A stretch of DNA of 64,000 nt. It comes from Paenibacillus faecis (GTDB lineage: Bacteria > Bacillota > Bacilli > Paenibacillales > Paenibacillaceae). This document shows, one piece after another, positions 46,818 through 54,605 of the stretch. Position numbers and translations under genes: made by a program. The stretch is from NCBI RefSeq assembly GCF_008084145.1, contig NZ_VSDO01000001.1:248001-312000 (forward strand), read 5' to 3'. A model generated the notes under the pieces. That model made no database searches. It saw only the letters and a list, made by a program, of their open reading frames with translations, and was not told where the DNA came from. The first letter of the stretch is position 1. Each line of letters begins with the position of its first letter.

Positions 46818-47906
46818 CTATATAATCCTATAAACAGAACCCGGCAGTTGAACTACCGCTTTTTTCATGATTAAAGATAACAGAACTGAATGTAAATGTC
46901 CAAAATCCCACCCGGACCGTGCCAGCAGTTCCTCGAATGAAGCATCCCCCTGCTCCAACATATGGTATATGGCCTGCTCGTCAGTTGTCAACTCGGCTCC
47001 CGGCGCCGCCGCTTCGGGACACACACCGGCCCTCGGCAGGAGTGATGCGTATTCTTCCAAAATATCCCCGGGCTCCGTCACCAGCTTCGCCCCCTGCTTC
47101 AGAAGGCCCAATGTCCCCCGGCTCTTTGGGGACGTGATGGGGCCGGGTACGGCAAACACGTCTCGGCTCTCCTCCAGCGCCTGGTCCGCGGTGATCAGCG
47201 AACCGCTGCGGGAATCGGCTTCCACAACGACCGTTCCCCGCGTTATTCCCGCGATGATCCGGTTGCGCTGCGGAAACAGCCCGGGATGCCCCGGCGTGCC
47301 CGAGGGGTACTCGGACACCAGCAGCCCCCGCTCCGCGATTTGTCTGTACATCGCGGCATGTTCTCGCGGATAAGCCACGTCGATCGCCGTTCCCAGCACC
47401 GCGATGGTCGATCCGTCCGCTCGCAGCGCGGCTTCGTGACAAACGCCGTCAATGCCGCGGGCCAGTCCGCTGACGACCGTGATCCCCGAGCCGCATAAAG
47501 TCTCCGCGAGCCAAGCGGCCACTTTGCGGCCGTAAGCGGTCGGCACCCGCGTCCCGACCAAGGCGACGGATAAACGATTCAAGAGGTCCCGGTTGCCGAT
47601 GGTATACAACACCCACGGCGGTTTCCCCGTTTCCTTCATTAATATAGGATATGACTCATCCAAAATCGTGACCGGTTCAATGCCCTTCCGTCGCATCACT
47701 TCCGCTCGCTCTTCGATCCAGCCGGGCGTGAACCGCTCCGTCACACGAAGGGCCAATTCGGGTTCAAGCCCCCGTGCCGTCCAATCGCCCGGTTCGAAAT
47801 CCAGGGCATGCACCCAATCCTCATCTTTCGACAAAATCCCCGCTATTCTCTTCCACCCCAAACCCGGGCATTCATGGAGTCCGATCAGGACCCAACGCTT
47901 ATTCAT
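46818..47906 (-). CDS. dprA: DNA processing protein DprA (Smf)
   Basis: 362 residues. N-terminal helix-hairpin-helix-like region (1-60), Rossmann core (VALVGTRVPTAYGRKVAAWL; SGLARGIDGVCHEAALRADGSTIAVLG; EYPSGTPGHPGLFPQRNRIIAG; SRSGSLITADQALEESRDVFAVPG) and a C-terminal winged-helix domain. Loads RecA on incoming single-stranded DNA in transformation. Located between sucD and topA. Confidence 0.95.
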   Translation of the reverse strand: MNKRWVLIGLHECPGLGWKRIAGILSKDEDWVHALDFEPGDWTARGLEPELALRVTERFTPGWIEERAEVMRRKGIEPVTILDESYPILMKETGKPPWVLYTIGNRDLLNRLSVALVGTRVPTAYGRKVAAWLAETLCGSGITVVSGLARGIDGVCHEAALRADGSTIAVLGTAIDVAYPREHAAMYRQIAERGLLVSEYPSGTPGHPGLFPQRNRIIAGITRGTVVVEADSRSGSLITADQALEESRDVFAVPGPITSPKSRGTLGLLKQGAKLVTEPGDILEEYASLLPRAGVCPEAAAPGAELTTDEQAIYHMLEQGDASFEELLARSGWDFGHLHSVLLSLIMKKAVVQLPGSVYRII

Positions 47907-47939
47907 CCTTTCCGACCTCTTTCTCCGTTATAATCAAAC

Positions 47940-47981
47940 AAAAAAAGCAACCTTCCATCCCTTAGGGAACAGAAGGTTGCT
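47940..47981 (-). terminator. Terminator after sucD
   Basis: Minus-strand stem GCAACCTTC/GAAGGTTGC with an inner CCCT/AGGG helix, followed by seven T. It separates sucCD from dprA. Confidence 0.9.
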
Positions 47982-48011
47982 TACCTCTGTTTTGATTATA
48001 GCAGAACTTTC

Positions 48012-48941
48012 CTAGTGTGTCGTGCAGGTATTCAAGATCCCGCGCTCTTCGAGCACACTAACCAGCGTCGCCCCCATTTCGGAAGGCGTCGGCGCCACGC
48101 GGATGCCGCATTCCTCCAGCTTGGCGATTTTCTCGCTGGCCGTTCCTTTGCCCCCGGAAATGATCGCGCCGGCATGCCCCATACGTTTGCCCGGAGGCGC
48201 CGTAACTCCACCGATAAAACCGACGACCGGCTTCTTCATGTTGTCGCGGATCCATTCGGCCGCTTCTTCCTCCGCCGTACCGCCGATTTCCCCGATCATA
48301 ATAACCGCGTAGGTGTTCTCGTCCTCGTTGAATCTCTTTAGAATATCGATGAATTCCGAGCCCTTGACGGGGTCGCCGCCGATTCCCACCGCCGAGGACT
48401 GACCGATGCCGCGGGTCGTCAATTGATGCACGGCCTCATACGTGAGCGTACCGCTGCGCGATACGACGCCGACGTGGCCGGGCAAGTGAATGTACCCCGG
48501 CATGATGCCGATTTTGCATTCGCCCGGGGTAATGACGCCCGGACAATTCGGTCCGATCAGAACCGTTTTTTTGCCTTCCATATATCTCTTGACTTTGACC
48601 ATGTCCAGCACCGGAATACCTTCCGTGATGCAGATGACCAGATCCATCTCCGCCTCGACCGCCTCCAGAATCGAATCCGCGGCAGCCGCAGGAGGTACGT
48701 ATATGACACTTGCGGTAGCCCCGGTTGCTTCCTTGGCTTCGCGGACCGTATTAAACACCGGAAGGCTGACGGTTTCGCCGTTCTCCAAAGAGATGTCCAC
48801 CGTTGTCCCGCCTTTGCCGGGCGAAGTTCCCCCGACCATTTGCGTCCCGTAATCCAACGCCCCTTTGGCATGGAAAAGGGCGGTTTTCCCCGTAATTCCC
48901 TGGGTGATGACTTTTGTATGTTTATCGACCAAAATACTCAT
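48012..48941 (-). CDS. sucD: Succinyl-CoA synthetase alpha subunit
   Basis: 309 residues. CoA-binding Rossmann domain ([21 protein letters not shown]) and ligase domain with the phosphohistidine loop [18 protein letters not shown] (His at about 252). With SucC it makes succinate and a nucleoside triphosphate in the TCA cycle. Begins 36 bases after sucC. Confidence 0.97.
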   Translation of the reverse strand: MSILVDKHTKVITQGITGKTALFHAKGALDYGTQMVGGTSPGKGGTTVDISLENGETVSLPVFNTVREAKEATGATASVIYVPPAAAADSILEAVEAEMDLVICITEGIPVLDMVKVKRYMEGKKTVLIGPNCPGVITPGECKIGIMPGYIHLPGHVGVVSRSGTLTYEAVHQLTTRGIGQSSAVGIGGDPVKGSEFIDILKRFNEDENTYAVIMIGEIGGTAEEEAAEWIRDNMKKPVVGFIGGVTAPPGKRMGHAGAIISGGKGTASEKIAKLEECGIRVAPTPSEMGATLVSVLEERGILNTCTTH

Positions 48942-48977
48942 GCTTCGAGCCTCCCGTTCATGGATATGGTGATGAGA

Positions 48978-50138
48978 TCAAGATACGAGCGAAACGATTT
49001 TTTGCGCGCCGTCCGCCATCGAATCCGCGGACACGATCGCAAGTCCGGATTCGGCCAAAATCGATTTCCCCTTCTCCACATTCGTGCCTTCCAAACGAAC
49101 CACGAGCGGACGATCCAGCCCGACCTGCTTCGCCGCCTCCACGATGCCCGAGGCGATGACGTCGCATCTCATAATGCCGCCGAAAATATTAACGAAAATC
49201 CCCTTCACCTTGGAGTCGGAGAGGATGATTTTGAACGCTTCCGTCACTTTCTCGGCCGTCGCGCCGCCGCCTACGTCCAGGAAGTTGGCCGGATCTCCGC
49301 CGTAGGTTTTGATGATGTCCATCGTGGCCATCGCCAAGCCGGCGCCGTTCACCATACAGCCGATATTCCCGTCCAATGCGATGTAGCTGAGATCATACTT
49401 GGAAGCTTCGATTTCCTTCTCGTCCTCTTCTTCCAAATCGCGCAGGGCCAAAATATCCGGATGCCGGAACAGCGCGTTGGAATCAAAGTTCAGCTTGGCG
49501 TCGAGCGCCATGACATCCCCGTCCCCTGTAACGACAAGGGGGTTGATCTCCGCGATAGAGCAGTCCTTATCGACAAACGCGCGATAAAGCGCCAGCATAA
49601 ATTGGGAAGCCTTATTCACCAATTCCTTCGGAATGTTGATGGCAAAGGCCAGTCTCCGGGCCTGGTAGGCCTGCAGTCCTATCGCCGGATCGATTACCTC
49701 TTTGAATATTTTTTCAGGCGTCTTCGCCGCCACTTCTTCAATTTCCGTACCGCCTTCTTCGGAAGCCATCATCACGACCCGTCCGGTCGCCCGGTCCACT
49801 ACGACACCGACATAATATTCCTTCTTGATATCGCAGCCCTGCTCAATCAGCAGACGCTTGACTTCCTTCCCTTCCGGTCCCGTTTGATGGGTAACCAGCA
49901 CCTTCCCCAGAATCTCCTGGGCATAAGCGCGAACTTCATCCAGGTTCTTCGCAACCTTGACACCACCGGCCTTCCCGCGGCCGCCGGCATGGATTTGCGC
50001 CTTGACAACAACCACCGGGCTGCCCAGCGCTTTCGCCGCCTCTACGGCTTCTTCCACCGTAAATGCCACTTGACCTTTGGGGACGGCGACCCCGTACTGC
50101 TTAAGGACTTCTTTTCCTTGATATTCATGGATATTCAT
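48978..50138 (-). CDS. sucC: Succinyl-CoA synthetase beta subunit
   Basis: 386 residues: ATP-grasp fold starting [22 protein letters not shown], with the [16 protein letters not shown] nucleotide loop, [18 protein letters not shown] metal ligands and [14 protein letters not shown] near the C-terminus. First gene of the sucCD pair; its promoter region carries a cre-like site. Confidence 0.97.
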   Translation of the reverse strand: MNIHEYQGKEVLKQYGVAVPKGQVAFTVEEAVEAAKALGSPVVVVKAQIHAGGRGKAGGVKVAKNLDEVRAYAQEILGKVLVTHQTGPEGKEVKRLLIEQGCDIKKEYYVGVVVDRATGRVVMMASEEGGTEIEEVAAKTPEKIFKEVIDPAIGLQAYQARRLAFAINIPKELVNKASQFMLALYRAFVDKDCSIAEINPLVVTGDGDVMALDAKLNFDSNALFRHPDILALRDLEEEDEKEIEASKYDLSYIALDGNIGCMVNGAGLAMATMDIIKTYGGDPANFLDVGGGATAEKVTEAFKIILSDSKVKGIFVNIFGGIMRCDVIASGIVEAAKQVGLDRPLVVRLEGTNVEKGKSILAESGLAIVSADSMADGAQKIVSLVS

Positions 50139-50201
50139 GCTTGGAATCCTCCTATCAACAGGCGGTTTTAATGGTAGTCAAACAATAGTAAAACCCAAAT
50201 T

Positions 50202-50230
50202 ATTGTACCATGTTTTTAAAACGCTTTCCT
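50202..50230 (-). promoter_or_regulatory. sucC promoter with overlapping cre-like (CcpA) site
   Basis: Minus strand: -10 TACAAT at 50202-50207, with a poor -35 (AGGAAA, 50225-50230) 17 bases upstream. The -35/spacer is covered by AGGAAAGCGTTTTAA (50216-50230), which matches the CcpA operator WTGNAANCGNWNNCW at all but two defined positions. This suggests catabolite repression of sucCD; it has not been demonstrated here. Confidence 0.55.
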
Positions 50231-50318
50231 TAAAAAGTTCATGATTTATACACAACTTTTTTATATCATAATAATCTCATTTTGAGATGAATTTAATGGG
50301 TTTGCACACCGGTTTACC

Positions 50319-50344
50319 GCTATGTTAGCGTTTTAGCTATGCTA
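50319..50344. repeat. Two tandem GCTA/TAGC mini-hairpins
   Basis: GCTA-TGT-TAGC (50319-50329) and TAGC-TAT-GCTA (50334-50344) lie 5 bases apart in the sucC-to-small-ORF region. Short symmetrical elements; function unknown. Confidence 0.5.
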
Positions 50345-50536
50345 AATTTCGATGGAAACCGCGTTTTTTCTTTGTTTTCGTCAAAAGGAACGAAATCATG
50401 AATTGTGCTGTCTATACTTGCTTTTTTGCGTAGATATCAAAATCAAACCCGCATGAAAGAGAAAGGCTCTCGCAATCCCCTCGATAAATTGGTAGTATTG
50501 AAATTAGTCCCGTTCCCTGTGAAAGGAGCTGAGCTT

Positions 50537-50776
50537 ATGTTTATCGCCATTGTACTCATGCTGGCCGGTATCGCGATCATCGCTTATGGTTTTTTCGTCA
50601 GAAACAAGCCTTCTTTCGGTTGGAGGTTCAACGAAGGGTGGAAAATCAAGGGCGATTCGGAACCGAGCGAATCTTATTTGGAGTCTATGAAATTTTCCGG
50701 GTTTGTAGCGGTGATCCTTGGCACCTTCCTTTTGCTGGGCGGTCTTCTTAGCTTATGGACGGCTTTGGCGTCATAA
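50537..50776 (+). CDS. Small two-helix membrane protein (DUF6199-like)
   Basis: 79 residues from the ATG at 50537, chosen because AAAGGAG lies 8-9 bases upstream; a longer frame from 50405 lacks a ribosome site. Two membrane helices (about 1-20 and 55-75) flank a short hydrophilic loop with GWRFNEGWKIKGDSEPSESYL. The loop pattern resembles the DUF6199 family of small membrane proteins common in Firmicutes; the function is unknown. It is one of three plus-strand genes. Confidence 0.7.
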   Translation: MFIAIVLMLAGIAIIAYGFFVRNKPSFGWRFNEGWKIKGDSEPSESYLESMKFSGFVAVILGTFLLLGGLLSLWTALAS

Positions 50777-50802
50777 CCCGTCCCAACGCGGGGAAAGTTG
50801 TT

Positions 50803-50870
50803 ATCTGCTCGAATGCAGATTTCCATCCAATGAAATATTGGATCTGTTCTTAACGGAGTTAAGTCATTGG
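50803..50870 (+). ncRNA. Candidate structured RNA: three tandem hairpins with an alternative pairing
   Basis: Between the small membrane protein and the comM promoter there are three perfect hairpins: ATCTGC/GCAGAT (50803-50820), TCCAAT/ATTGGA (50826-50842) and CTTAAC/GTTAAG (50849-50863). CCAATG (50827-50832) can instead pair with CATTGG (50865-50870), enclosing the third hairpin and breaking the second. No T run follows, so it is not a simple terminator. Whether it is transcribed is unknown. Confidence 0.35.
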
Positions 50871-50911
50871 GTGGGCTATAAATTGTCGATTGTCATTAAT
50901 AGATAGGCAAC

Positions 50912-50940
50912 TTGACTTTTTCCGCGGAAACTTCTAAGAT
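50912..50940 (+). promoter_or_regulatory. Housekeeping promoter for comM with spacer palindrome
   Basis: -35 TTGACT (50912-50917), 17-base spacer, -10 TAAGAT (50935-50940). A perfect 12-base palindrome TTTCCGCGGAAA (50919-50930) occupies the spacer and could be an operator site. Confidence 0.7.
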
Positions 50941-51028
50941 ACGAACATAAGAATATGGAAAATATGGAAGCACCTTTTTTCCCAAATCCGGCCTAGACGG
51001 CTTTGAACGGGAGAGAGGTGTTTTTTTT

Positions 51029-52612
51029 ATGTATGGAAAACTCTACAGCGCCTGTCTTTACGGGATTGACGGCGTTTTGATCGAAGTCGAAGTGGATTTG
51101 GCCAGCGGGATCCCGCAGACCCAGGTGGTGGGCTTGCCTGATTCCGCGGTCAGGGAAGCGGTCGACCGTGTCCGGGCGGCGATCAAAAACTGCGGCTTCG
51201 CCTTTCCGCTGCAGCGGGTGACCATCAATTTGGCCCCGGCGGATTTGCGCAAGGAAGGCACGGCCTTCGATCTGGCGATCGCGCTCGCGCTCTTATCCGC
51301 TAGCGGCCAGGTCACTCTTCCGGCGAGCGGAAATCTCCTGATCATCGGTGAATTGGCTCTCGATGGAGCGCTGCGCGGGGTCCCGGGAATTCTGCCGATG
51401 GTGGATTTGGCCCGCAAGCACGGGTTCCAGGCTGTCCTGGTTCCCAGCGTCAGCGTCCCCGAAGCGCTGCTGCTCGACGGAATCACCGTCTTCGGCATCG
51501 GCCATCTCCGTGAACTGGTACCGGCCCACCAAAGGGACCAAAATCGCACGGAACCGGTCGTTCTCCACTCCTTGGACCATTTGGTGCAAACAAGAGACCG
51601 TGTGCCTGGCGGCGGTCCCTCCCAACAGCCGGATATCCCGTTCGAGGACTATCTGGACGTCCTGGGGCAGCGGCCGATCAAACGGGCCCTGACCATTGCC
51701 GCGGCCGGAATGCACAACATTGTCCTCATCGGCCCGCCCGGTACCGGTAAAACGATGCTGATCCGCCGCCTCCCCGGCATATTGCCGCCTCTCACCCCCG
51801 ACGAGTCATTGGAGGTAACCAAAATTTACAGTTCTGCCGGCAAGCTGAAGCAGCAGGACGGCTTGATAACCCGGCGGCCGTTTCGTTCGCCGCATCATAC
51901 AATCTCCGGCGGGGGCCTGATCGGCGGCGGAAGCATCCCCAAGCCGGGAGAGGTCAGCCTCGCGCACAGAGGCGTCTTGTTTTTGGACGAGCTCCCGGAG
52001 TTTTCCCGCAATGTCCTGGAAGTGCTCAGGCAGCCGCTGGAAGAACGGGTCGTTACGATCAGCCGTTCACGGGCGGCGTTCACCTTCCCGGCTCAATTTT
52101 TGCTCGCCGGTTCTTTAAATCCTTGTCCGTGCGGCTGGTTCGGCTCGGAGTTCCCGCAACCGTCGTGCACCTGTTCGCCTTTTCGCATCGCCCAATATCG
52201 CGAGAGGATCTCCGGCCCCCTGCTGGACAGGGTCGATATGCAAGTGGAAGTCCCCCGCCCCCAGCGCCGGCAGGAGGATACGAAGCCGCTATCCACGAAG
52301 GAAATGCGCGAGCAGGTGCGTCGGGCCGAACAGATCCAACTTCGGCGCTACCAAGGCTTGAAGATTTCCAGGAACAGCGAATTATCCGGCAGCCTGCTGC
52401 GACAATATGCCCAGATGAGCCAAGGAGCAGCCCGGCTGTTGGACGCCTCCTTTGAGGCATTGGGACTCAGTATGCGCGCCTATGACCGGATCGTAAAGCT
52501 GTCGCGCACGATTGCCGATCTGGAGGGACGGGAGGATATCCGGGAAGAACAGGTTGCCGAAGCGATTCAATATCGCCAGCTCGATCGAAGGCAGCCGGAT
52601 GTGTCCGGCTAA
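51029..52612 (+). CDS. comM: YifB/ComM-type Mg-chelatase-like AAA ATPase
   Basis: 527 residues: Lon-protease-like N-terminal ChlI domain (about 20-145), AAA core with Walker A LIGPPGTGKTMLIRRL (about 234-249) and Walker B FLDELPEFSRN, sensor region, then the C-terminal Mg-chelatase domain. A cysteine cluster (PCPCGWFGSEFPQPSCTCSP) follows the AAA core. Family members include ComM, a branch-migration helicase that assists integration of transforming DNA; the gene here lies near dprA, another transformation gene. Own promoter. Confidence 0.93.
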   Translation: MYGKLYSACLYGIDGVLIEVEVDLASGIPQTQVVGLPDSAVREAVDRVRAAIKNCGFAFPLQRVTINLAPADLRKEGTAFDLAIALALLSASGQVTLPASGNLLIIGELALDGALRGVPGILPMVDLARKHGFQAVLVPSVSVPEALLLDGITVFGIGHLRELVPAHQRDQNRTEPVVLHSLDHLVQTRDRVPGGGPSQQPDIPFEDYLDVLGQRPIKRALTIAAAGMHNIVLIGPPGTGKTMLIRRLPGILPPLTPDESLEVTKIYSSAGKLKQQDGLITRRPFRSPHHTISGGGLIGGGSIPKPGEVSLAHRGVLFLDELPEFSRNVLEVLRQPLEERVVTISRSRAAFTFPAQFLLAGSLNPCPCGWFGSEFPQPSCTCSPFRIAQYRERISGPLLDRVDMQVEVPRPQRRQEDTKPLSTKEMREQVRRAEQIQLRRYQGLKISRNSELSGSLLRQYAQMSQGAARLLDASFEALGLSMRAYDRIVKLSRTIADLEGREDIREEQVAEAIQYRQLDRRQPDVSG

Positions 52613-52661
52613 TAAGCCAAACCAGAACCGCCTTTTTTAACGGGCGATATTGCGAATTTAG

Positions 52662-52714
52662 GCTTTCCGACTGGGGAAAGCGCCTTACCCACTCCCTCTC
52701 CACGAACGTATAAT
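52662..52714 (+). promoter_or_regulatory. Promoter and inverted repeat upstream of the GT8 gene
   Basis: A perfect inverted repeat GCTTTCC/GGAAAGC (52662-52668 and 52675-52681) is followed by a perfect -10 TATAAT at 52709-52714; the -35 is weak (TTACCC at 52685-52690). An activator or repressor binding the inverted repeat is possible. Confidence 0.5.
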
Positions 52715-52751
52715 GTGCATACAACCATTACTTAAAGAGAGGATAAATCAG

Positions 52752-53822
52752 ATGATTGAACTGGCCTTGGCCTTTCAGGATAAGGATGGGCAATACGCTG
52801 AGCATGCAGGTGTCGTTCTAGCATCGATTTTCCATAACACCAAATCCCCTGTGAACGTCCATATTTTGCACGATGAAACGCTGAGTGAAGATAACCGGCA
52901 GAAACTTTTTGATTTGGCGACGGGTTTTAACCATACGATCCAGTTTTATCCGGTAATCCTCCCCGAAGATCTGCGTCAGCTCATGGAGAGTGTGGCCTCG
53001 GTCAATGTTTGGACTCCTGCCTCCCTGTATCGACTGCTGATTCCGGCGATCGTGCCGGTCGACAAAATCATCTATCTCGATTGCGACGTTCTGGTGAACA
53101 TGGATATTGAAGAACTGTGGCAAACCGAGTTAAATGAGGCTTATTTGGGCGCCGTATGGGACCAGAATATTATGAATGTAACGCAAACGATCAGTTCCAT
53201 GGGATTAAATCCGGATCTCTATTTTAACTCCGGGGTGATATTATTCGGGCTAAACAATATCCGCCAGAACCCTGGCTGGTATGAAGAAACGCTGAATTTT
53301 TTCCGCAACTTTCCGAATACCTCCATGCCTGATCAGGATGCCTTAAATGCGGTTTATGGGGGGAACTACCTCCCGCTCGACCTGCGTTTCAACTTTTTTA
53401 ACATGGCGGCCGCTGACCATGACTACACGAATAAAATCGTCCACTTTGCCGGCACTGATAAATGTTGGGACCGCACTTCCCCGGGATGGGAACTGTACCT
53501 GAACTACCTTAACCTGACGCCCTGGAGCAAACAAGCACCCCGTTACTCCGCGGCCCCCGCTATCGGGAGAGGGATGAGGGGACGGACGCGCATCAAACGC
53601 AGAAAGCGGAGAACGGCCGGAGGAAATTTTCGATCCAAACGAAGCAGAATGACCCGCAGCGGTTTATCCTACTCGAAGCCGGTCAAATCGGCGGGCAGGG
53701 GCGGAACGATCGTTCGCCGAAAAAAGAGAGGATCGCGGCGGCCGCTCTCTATGCCAGCAAAATCAAGCGGGGGAACGGCTTCGCTTTCCAGGGGGCTAAA
53801 ACCGCGCGGCGCCATAAAGTAG
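52752..53822 (+). CDS. GT8 family glycosyltransferase with highly basic C-terminal tail
   Basis: 356 residues from the ATG at 52752, with AGAGAGG 8-9 bases upstream; the frame extends to 52713 without a site. The GT-A fold of family 8 is clear: the metal motif DCD (110-112, IIYLDCDVLVNMD), LYFNSGVILFG, PDQDALNAV and HFAGTDKCWD. Retaining transferase, donor and acceptor unknown. The last 85 residues (272-356) are Gly/Ser/Arg/Lys-rich with about 30 basic and no acidic residues, an extension not expected for GT8. The gene stands alone between its own promoter and a terminator. Confidence 0.85.
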   Translation: MIELALAFQDKDGQYAEHAGVVLASIFHNTKSPVNVHILHDETLSEDNRQKLFDLATGFNHTIQFYPVILPEDLRQLMESVASVNVWTPASLYRLLIPAIVPVDKIIYLDCDVLVNMDIEELWQTELNEAYLGAVWDQNIMNVTQTISSMGLNPDLYFNSGVILFGLNNIRQNPGWYEETLNFFRNFPNTSMPDQDALNAVYGGNYLPLDLRFNFFNMAAADHDYTNKIVHFAGTDKCWDRTSPGWELYLNYLNLTPWSKQAPRYSAAPAIGRGMRGRTRIKRRKRRTAGGNFRSKRSRMTRSGLSYSKPVKSAGRGGTIVRRKKRGSRRPLSMPAKSSGGTASLSRGLKPRGAIK

Positions 53823-53825
53823 AAA

Positions 53826-53870
53826 AAGAAGTACAGAACCGTCACGGTTTTGTACTTCTTCTTTTATTTA
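53826..53870. terminator. Bidirectional terminator between the GT8 gene and yraN
   Basis: Stem AAGAAGTACA/TGTACTTCTT with inner AACCG/CGGTT helix; T-rich on the plus side (CTTTTATTT) and a run of A before it that gives U on the minus strand. It serves two converging genes. Confidence 0.88.
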
Positions 53871-53896
53871 ACTTCGTTTTATTTTTACGACCCGTT

Positions 53897-54307
53897 TCAA
53901 AAGGCCGCCTGAATATGTTCCAGGGTGAATTCGTCCCCGTAGCCAAACGTGACGGCGATGACATCAAATCGAATGATCGCGGCGGAATTGCCGGTTTGTT
54001 GAAAATAGACCGCGGCCGTATCGCGAACCTGCTTGATTTTGCGAGCCGTCATCGATTCCGCCGGCGTACCGAAGGCCGAATTGCGGCTTTTTCGGCTGCG
54101 TACCTCCACGACGACGAGCACGCCATCCCTTTTGGCCACGAGGTCCAGTTCCCCGCTGCGGCAGCGCCAGTTCCGATGCAGAATTTCGTAGCCTTGCTCG
54201 ACCAGATAATCGGCCGCCAACTGCTCGGCCCGCCGCCCTCGGACCACACGCTCATCCCGAGCCGAAGAACTGCCGTCTCCCGATAAAGAGGCGTAACGTT
54301 TATTCAA
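53897..54307 (-). CDS. yraN: UPF0102/YraN family nuclease-like protein
   Basis: 136 residues from a TTG at 54307, which has GAGGG 7 bases upstream and overlaps the end of the FlhB-like gene; upstream in-frame starts lie inside that gene. The YraN signature is present: RRAEQLAADYLVEQGYEILHRNWRCRSGELDLVAKRDGVLVVVEVR in pieces, with the restriction-endonuclease-like catalytic residues (GELDLVA and VVVEVRSRK). YraN proteins are likely endonucleases of unsettled role. Located downstream of the FlhB-like gene in an apparent operon. Confidence 0.87.
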   Translation of the reverse strand: MNKRYASLSGDGSSSARDERVVRGRRAEQLAADYLVEQGYEILHRNWRCRSGELDLVAKRDGVLVVVEVRSRKSRNSAFGTPAESMTARKIKQVRDTAAVYFQQTGNSAAIIRFDVIAVTFGYGDEFTLEHIQAAF

Positions 54308-54605
54308 GGTCCATCCCTCTTTCCGCAAGCTTGTCCGAGCGGTAAATAAAACTGAGGATCTCGGCGACCAAGGTATACAGCTCCGGAGGGATTTGCCGGT
54401 CCAGATCGATTTTGGACAACACCTCGACCAACGCGGCGTCCTCCTGAACCGGGATTTCGTTCTCCCGGGCCAGGTCCAATATTTTCTCCGCCAGCAGCCC
54501 GCTGCCTTTGGCCGCAACGACCGGAGCATCGTGCTTCTGCGGATCATATTTCAAGGCGACGGCTTTCTTCAAGGAAAGCGCACGCTGTTCGTCCTTCCCG
54601 CTCAT
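54300..54605 (-). CDS. Stand-alone FlhB C-terminal domain homologue (YlqH type)
   Basis: 101 residues. The segment KKAVALKYDPQKHDAPVVAAKG ... IPPELYTLVAEILSFIYR aligns with FlhB of this window right after its autocleavage site (FAVALKYDGTQMEAPQVIAKG ... IPGDLFQAVAEVLAYVYK), so the protein resembles the cleaved FlhB-CC fragment but has no NPTH motif and no membrane helices. Homologues in other bacteria (YlqH, FlhX) can act in export switching. It follows the FliK-like gene with a 4-base overlap (54602-54605) and precedes yraN. Confidence 0.85.
   Translation of the reverse strand: MSGKDEQRALSLKKAVALKYDPQKHDAPVVAAKGSGLLAEKILDLARENEIPVQEDAALVEVLSKIDLDRQIPPELYTLVAEILSFIYRSDKLAERGMDLE

Noticed and set aside
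48423..50171. 582-residue open frame on the plus strand across sucD and sucC
   Set aside because: It is antisense to two full-length, strongly recognisable enzymes and has no ribosome site or domain; a shadow of GC-rich coding.
50941..50956. LexA-like box near comM (CGAAC with a degenerate second half)
   Set aside because: Only the first half-site matches the Bacillus consensus CGAAC-4-GTTCG; the second half is absent.
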